NCBI GenBank assembly: GCA_018266075.1
Contig: JAFEBB010000053.1
Coordinates: 1-52,331 of the forward strand
Length of the DNA: 52,331 bases
Direction: 5' to 3'
Source of the DNA: Deltaproteobacteria bacterium
Lineage (GTDB): Bacteria > Myxococcota > Myxococcia > Myxococcales > SZAS-1
The notes under the pieces were generated by a model. The model was not told the DNA's origin. It did not search any database and was given only the letters and a program-made list of their open reading frames with translations. This document shows, piece by piece, positions 48,930 through 52,331 of the stretch (positions are counted from its first letter, which is position 1; each line of letters starts with the position of its first letter). The translations under genes and the position numbers were made by a program.

Positions 48930-50356
48930 GCTGCCTCCTCCTCTTCTTCATTCTTGAGATCGGACTCTCTGGTCTGGGCGGCAGTGAGGGCGTGCTTCAG
49001 GTTTGGGATGCCGCACTGCGAAGCCATCCGACAGAGCGACCACAGCCGGAACCCGTAATCGGATGCCCGACCTACGTCCTGCGGCAGCAGCGGCTCGATG
49101 CGGTCTCGTCGAAGGCGGAACCATCGCAGGCCGCCACCAAAGGACTCGTGGTGTTTGACCAAGGCAGTGACTGCGTCCGAGGTCGACCGAGCTGCAAGCG
49201 ATGCTCGCGCCAAGGCCGTGGCCGCATCGTCCCCATGCCCACCCGCGTCCACGTGGCTGCCCCACGCTGCAGCAGCATCCCGGAGTCGCTCTAGGGCATC
49301 GCCAAGCTGCTTGTCCCCGGCAGCGTCAGTGACCGAAAGATGCGGCCCCTGGGTCGACGCTCCAATCAGCTCCCACAGCCGCCGAGTCACTTCCATGCCG
49401 CCATCTGCCAGCCGAGTGAATGCAGGCAGAGCTCGGAGCAGAGCTGCGTCAGGCGTGGCCTGGAGAGCTCGTGCCTTGGCCAAGTCCTCGCACAACCCGG
49501 TGTGCGTGGCTGCGTCGGACTCCGAAAGTACCCGAGCAACCTGTGTACGCCGTGAAGCGTCGGCGAACAGTAGGGACCGGAGCGCCTTCCGCTCATCTTC
49601 GTTTTCGAGAGGAGAGCAGTCGTCGGCCGGCGTCGGGACAAACGTCGAGCGCCCCAAGGAGTCCCAGTTGGGCCACCCTTTGAGCATCCACCACTCGTCC
49701 TGTCTGTCAGTCCAAACAGCCCACTTCGAACGCTCTTCCATCCAATCTTCGGACGGACGGGCTCCCTGAGGGATGGCGGCGACTACGATCCGAGCAAGCT
49801 GGTGAATCCCGTCATCTGGGGTCCAACCGTCGCGAGCCCCTGCCCCGTTCTTCGTGAACCCGGGCACTCGGCGAAAGATGGTCCTGTAGATTCCATACGC
49901 ACCCACCTGACGGTAGCGCCTGAACTGGGCCTCGCTCAATCCAAACCGAGGCTCCCATTCCCTGTCGACCAACAGCCCCCTCAACCAAGGGGCAACTCGT
50001 CGCCGGCCTGGAAGTTGCCGGCCCTCGGAGCTCTCGTCGAAGTGCAGGGTTCTCGCGACCCAGAGCAACTCCAAGGGACGCAGCCATGCGTACCGACCTC
50101 GCTGAGCGTCCCGAGTCTTGAGATCGCCGCCCTCTGCTCGATTCCACGGCTCATGTGATGTTTTGATGCACCAAGCCAAAATGCTGACCCACCTCGCGTC
50201 CCGTGTTCCGTTGGTGAGGCCCGGTGCTAGAGCCTCGGCGAAGCGATCCGCCGCTCGGCGGAGGCCCAGGGCGTCGCCTCGCCGTCGAGCCGGGGCGTCC
50301 CAAGGGCTCGTGAAGAACCACCCGTGCTGCGGAAAGACTTCCTGTTTCGTCGGCAT
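48926..50356 (-). CDS. Protein of unknown family, candidate core of the defence operon
   Basis: 476 residues, no motif that I recognise. The N-terminus has MPTKQEVFPQHGWFFTSPWD followed by DALGLRRAADRFAEALAPGL and RDARWVSILAWCIKTSH, then W-rich WLRPLELLWVARTLHF. The second half is mostly helical. It seems related to the gene truncated at 41306. The end is acidic (ESDLKNEEEEEAA). It overlaps the PLD gene by ATGA and follows the CBS-HEPN gene by 29 bases. It could be the target-recognition or scaffold part of the operon. Function is unknown. Confidence 0.8.
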   Translation of the reverse strand: MPTKQEVFPQHGWFFTSPWDAPARRRGDALGLRRAADRFAEALAPGLTNGTRDARWVSILAWCIKTSHEPWNRAEGGDLKTRDAQRGRYAWLRPLELLWVARTLHFDESSEGRQLPGRRRVAPWLRGLLVDREWEPRFGLSEAQFRRYRQVGAYGIYRTIFRRVPGFTKNGAGARDGWTPDDGIHQLARIVVAAIPQGARPSEDWMEERSKWAVWTDRQDEWWMLKGWPNWDSLGRSTFVPTPADDCSPLENEDERKALRSLLFADASRRTQVARVLSESDAATHTGLCEDLAKARALQATPDAALLRALPAFTRLADGGMEVTRRLWELIGASTQGPHLSVTDAAGDKQLGDALERLRDAAAAWGSHVDAGGHGDDAATALARASLAARSTSDAVTALVKHHESFGGGLRWFRLRRDRIEPLLPQDVGRASDYGFRLWSLCRMASQCGIPNLKHALTAAQTRESDLKNEEEEEAA

Positions 50357-50385
50357 GCGACGCCCCTCCCAGCCTCATTGGCAAA

Positions 50386-51201
50386 CTAGGTCGTCCTCTT
50401 CTGGTGAAGAGCACTCCGAGCAACTCCGATCAGCTCTCCCAGCTCGCGAATAGCCTTGGCGACCCGCCGAGCGTCCTCTGGATCCATTGCGAAGCCTCCA
50501 GCATGCGCAAGGGGATCCCTGAGCACTTCAATCGGTTCCATTCGCTCGCAGAATCGGTCGGTGTCTTCCCCGAACACACGGCGAGCCCGAACGAGGATCC
50601 GCTTGTCGGCCAACGATGTGATCTCTAAGAGGTCGACCTCGTTGCGCCGCTTTCGCGCTCGCTTCAACCATCTCTTCAGGAGGTCCTGGCGCTCCTGAGC
50701 GAAGTGAGCCAGCCACCGTTCATCATTAGGGTCGAGGACGGCGAGGAGAACCTCTCGCAGCAGGAGCTCCAGGTGCGTGAGCCGCGTGAAGATCACCGAA
50801 CGGACCGGCAGCTTCTGCAGGTCGCTCAGAGTGAGAATGCCTTCGATCCGGCCTTCACTGAGGACGAGCTTGAAACTGGGCTCGTTATCGAGTCGCTCCA
50901 GCACGGGCAGAAGGGGATCACCGGCGGACGCAAGCATTCGCTCGTGCAGCGGGAGCATGATCTCCGACACGGTCTGAGAAGGCGCCTCCTCTGCGCGCTT
51001 CCGAGCTAGGACTCCCACCACGACGTCGTTCCTACGGGCTGGGATGAAGTCGATGTTCGCCAACTCAGGCCGACCGATCACTTCTCCGGCAGTATCGGCT
51101 GCGCCACACGAAAGCAGCGACATCGTGGCCGCCAGGCGAACCGTTGCTGCGCTCTCCAGATTTGAGAGGTCGGCATCCAGTGCGTTTGCGGCCCAAGGCA
51201 T
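50386..51201 (-). CDS. CBS-like domain protein with HEPN-type RxxxxH motif
   Basis: 271 residues. Residues about 90-135 read as one CBS-like unit (PLLPVLERLDNEPSFKLVLS and EGRIEGILTLSDLQKL). The C-terminal helical part has LRDPLAHAGG, an Rx4H motif (R228, H233) of the form found in HEPN ribonucleases. A CBS unit can bind adenosine nucleotides, so nucleotide sensing with RNase output is plausible. It is the first gene of the five-gene leftward operon. No strong ribosome site. Both domain calls are by eye and need a profile search. Confidence 0.65.
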   Translation of the reverse strand: MPWAANALDADLSNLESAATVRLAATMSLLSCGAADTAGEVIGRPELANIDFIPARRNDVVVGVLARKRAEEAPSQTVSEIMLPLHERMLASAGDPLLPVLERLDNEPSFKLVLSEGRIEGILTLSDLQKLPVRSVIFTRLTHLELLLREVLLAVLDPNDERWLAHFAQERQDLLKRWLKRARKRRNEVDLLEITSLADKRILVRARRVFGEDTDRFCERMEPIEVLRDPLAHAGGFAMDPEDARRVAKAIRELGELIGVARSALHQKRTT

Positions 51202-51340
51202 CAGAGTGCTCTCTGCGGGAGTCGGTTCGAGCCGGTTGCCCAGTCTAACTCCAGGACCATTCGTTTCCTCTGCTTCACCCGTTCGGCGGCTCGGTTGGCA
51301 TCGTTACGATGTACTGGAATGCCGGCGCCCCGAGGCCGAC

Positions 51341-52030
51341 CTACCGGGCACTGGACGCGCCCTCATCCGGATGCGTTGGAGCAACACCAATCAGGCGCTC
51401 CTGCCATTGTTTGTAAGTCTCGCCCGATGCCACGACCTTCCACGTGTCACGGCCGTTCACGCTGGTCCCAGCGACTGCTACCGCAGCGGCTGTCGGCGAG
51501 TCGAAGACGTAGTCTTGGGTGAACTTGAGCAGCTCGTTCCCACTGGGCTCCAGAACGCCACTCTCGACGAGCCGGGTCCGCATGTTCTTATAGCTGGGCT
51601 GGAGAGACTCGACGTTGCGCCGCCGTGCGGTCGATCCCTTCTGTAAGATGAACGCGCCATCTTTGGCGATGCACTCGGCAGAGGCCGTGTCCCACGTCAG
51701 TCGGAGGCGAACGCCACCGACCTCAGCGCCCTCCGTATTGCCAGTCGCCGACGCGAACACGTTAAGTCCTAGCACTGGCAGGAGAAGCCTGACGTTCTCG
51801 ATGAACGTCGCCATGTCTGCCTCGTCCGCCTCCGGGAGTCGGCCTCCGCTTGGCTCGTTCCCGTTCATTACCTGCACGAGCTTGGCGGCGCGGATGTCTT
51901 CGACCAATCGCGCTTCAAGCCACCGGACGTGAGCCTTCGTCAGATTGTTGTCCTTGGAGACGAAGACCACGACCCACGTCCAGAAGTCCTTGTTCGAGTC
52001 GTGGCTGGCGATACGCGCCCAGACGTCGTC
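51341..52030 (-). pseudogene. GIY-YIG nuclease-DUF4357 protein, 5' end removed by insertion sequence
   Basis: About 230 residues remain. The first part (DDVWARIASHDSNKDFWTWV then VVFVSKDNNLTKAHVRWLEA) matches the C-terminal half of a GIY-YIG domain, lacking the GIY and YIG strands. The DUF4357 domain follows: FILQKGSTARRR, NMRTRLVESGVL, DYVFDSPTAAAVAVAGTSVN and GRDTWK. The frame can be opened from a GTG at 52048, but this lies inside the insertion sequence. The nuclease active site is therefore lost. Confidence 0.75.
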
Positions 52031-52031
52031 A

Positions 52032-52331
52032 GGCGATGTCCCTCGCACTGTTGAAAGTCGGCGGCGGGAGCGAGGCTTCTACGCAGCCTTGCTGATGTGA
52101 TCAATTCCATTCTTCATTGTGTCGTTGAGAGCAGCGATGAGCTGCGGGATCTGCCCGTGGCCGCGCACGCGCCGGAAGCACTTCTTGGCGTCCTCGATTG
52201 CTGCGACCACCCAGCGGAGCACCATCGCGCCGCCGCGCCACTTCCTCACGTTGCGCAGGCGCACGCGGAGCAGGCCGTTGAGGTTCTCAATCACGTTCGT
52301 GCTCGAGAGCGTTCGCAGCAGCGCGCCCGAG
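52032..52331 (-). mobile_element. IS256-family insertion sequence, right part outside window
   Basis: The left end is near 52032, where GIY-YIG coding sequence stops and a non-homologous 47-base stretch precedes the transposase stop. Only the transposase C-terminus is visible, and the element runs off the right edge. Terminal repeats and target duplication cannot be checked here. Confidence 0.7.
52079..52331 (-). CDS. IS256-family transposase, C-terminal part
   Basis: The 83 visible codons read through the right edge. Hallmarks of the mutator/IS256 family C-terminus are seen: LSSTNVIENLNGLLR, NVRKWRGGAMVLRWVVAAIE and KCFRRVRGHGQIPQLIAALN. The acidic residue in the IENLN segment is the expected third catalytic acid. 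The gene is probably complete outside the window. Confidence 0.85.
   Translation of the reverse strand, partial: SGALLRTLSSTNVIENLNGLLRVRLRNVRKWRGGAMVLRWVVAAIEDAKKCFRRVRGHGQIPQLIAALNDTMKNGIDHISKAA

Noticed and set aside
42950-51201. Assignment as DISARM, BREX or Druantia
   Set aside because: No DUF1998 protein, methyltransferase, PglZ or BrxC is present. A PLD protein and a helicase alone are not enough for these names.

Overview
The window comes from a very GC-rich bacterium, most likely a member of the Myxococcota. Three things support this: codon third positions that are almost always G or C, a secreted protease ending in a MYXO-CTERM-like tail, and an exopolysaccharide locus whose gene set resembles the Myxococcus xanthus eps locus (sugar-phosphate transferase, short OPX lipoprotein, beta-barrel, response regulator, Wzz, Wzy, GT2 enzymes, serine-acetyltransferase-like domain, GH44). 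No database search was possible, so family names rest on motifs read by eye.

Region 1 (1-20726) is a polysaccharide locus. The 5' part of a nonribosomal peptide synthetase (C-A) reads leftward off the window edge. Divergent from it is a tightly overlapping rightward operon (2370-14587) encoding the initiating phosphosugar transferase, outer-membrane export parts, a chain-length regulator, a polymerase, glycosyltransferases, a degenerate ParA/BY-kinase-like ATPase and a GH44 lipoprotein. A leftward pair (14597-17656) encodes a hexapeptide acyltransferase fused to an acyl carrier protein and a hexapeptide-FkbH fusion. A second rightward run has a WecG/TagA transferase, a Wzx flippase and an Sfp-type phosphopantetheinyl transferase. 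Together, the ACP, FkbH and phosphopantetheinyl transferase look like a self-contained route for loading a glyceryl-type group on a carrier and transferring it to the polysaccharide.

Region 2 (20727-34965) is ordinary chromosome: an S53 protease with a long Ser/Thr/Gly tail, a stand-alone E2-type acyltransferase domain, CdsA, pirin, a TMEM175-like channel, a zinc-ribbon membrane protein, small proteins, a GH15 enzyme, a PAP2 phosphatase, a DUF488 protein, and a PAS/GAF histidine kinase with its receiver protein. Three convergent gene pairs here have stop codons that touch with no spacer.

Region 3 (34983-35378) holds two leftward tRNA-Ser genes, a leftward intrinsic terminator, and a 24-base tRNA 3' end with no matching 5' half. 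That scar is probably the left junction of an integrated island.

Region 4 (35379-52331, right end not reached) is a defence island with less extreme codon use. It holds (a) an AbiE-like antitoxin/nucleotidyltransferase pair with a RadD-like helicase and a perfect 12-bp inverted repeat at its start; (b) a small winged-helix gene; (c) a dGTPase followed by a gene truncated by an IS66 remnant; (d) a five-gene leftward operon encoding a CBS-HEPN protein, a protein of unknown family, a Tdp1-like PLD protein, an SNF2-type helicase and a DUF262-HNH protein; (e) a GIY-YIG/DUF4357 gene cut by an IS256-family element that runs off the edge. The five-gene operon is the best candidate for an undescribed antiphage system. 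The unknown protein in it appears to have a homologue in the gene broken by IS66.
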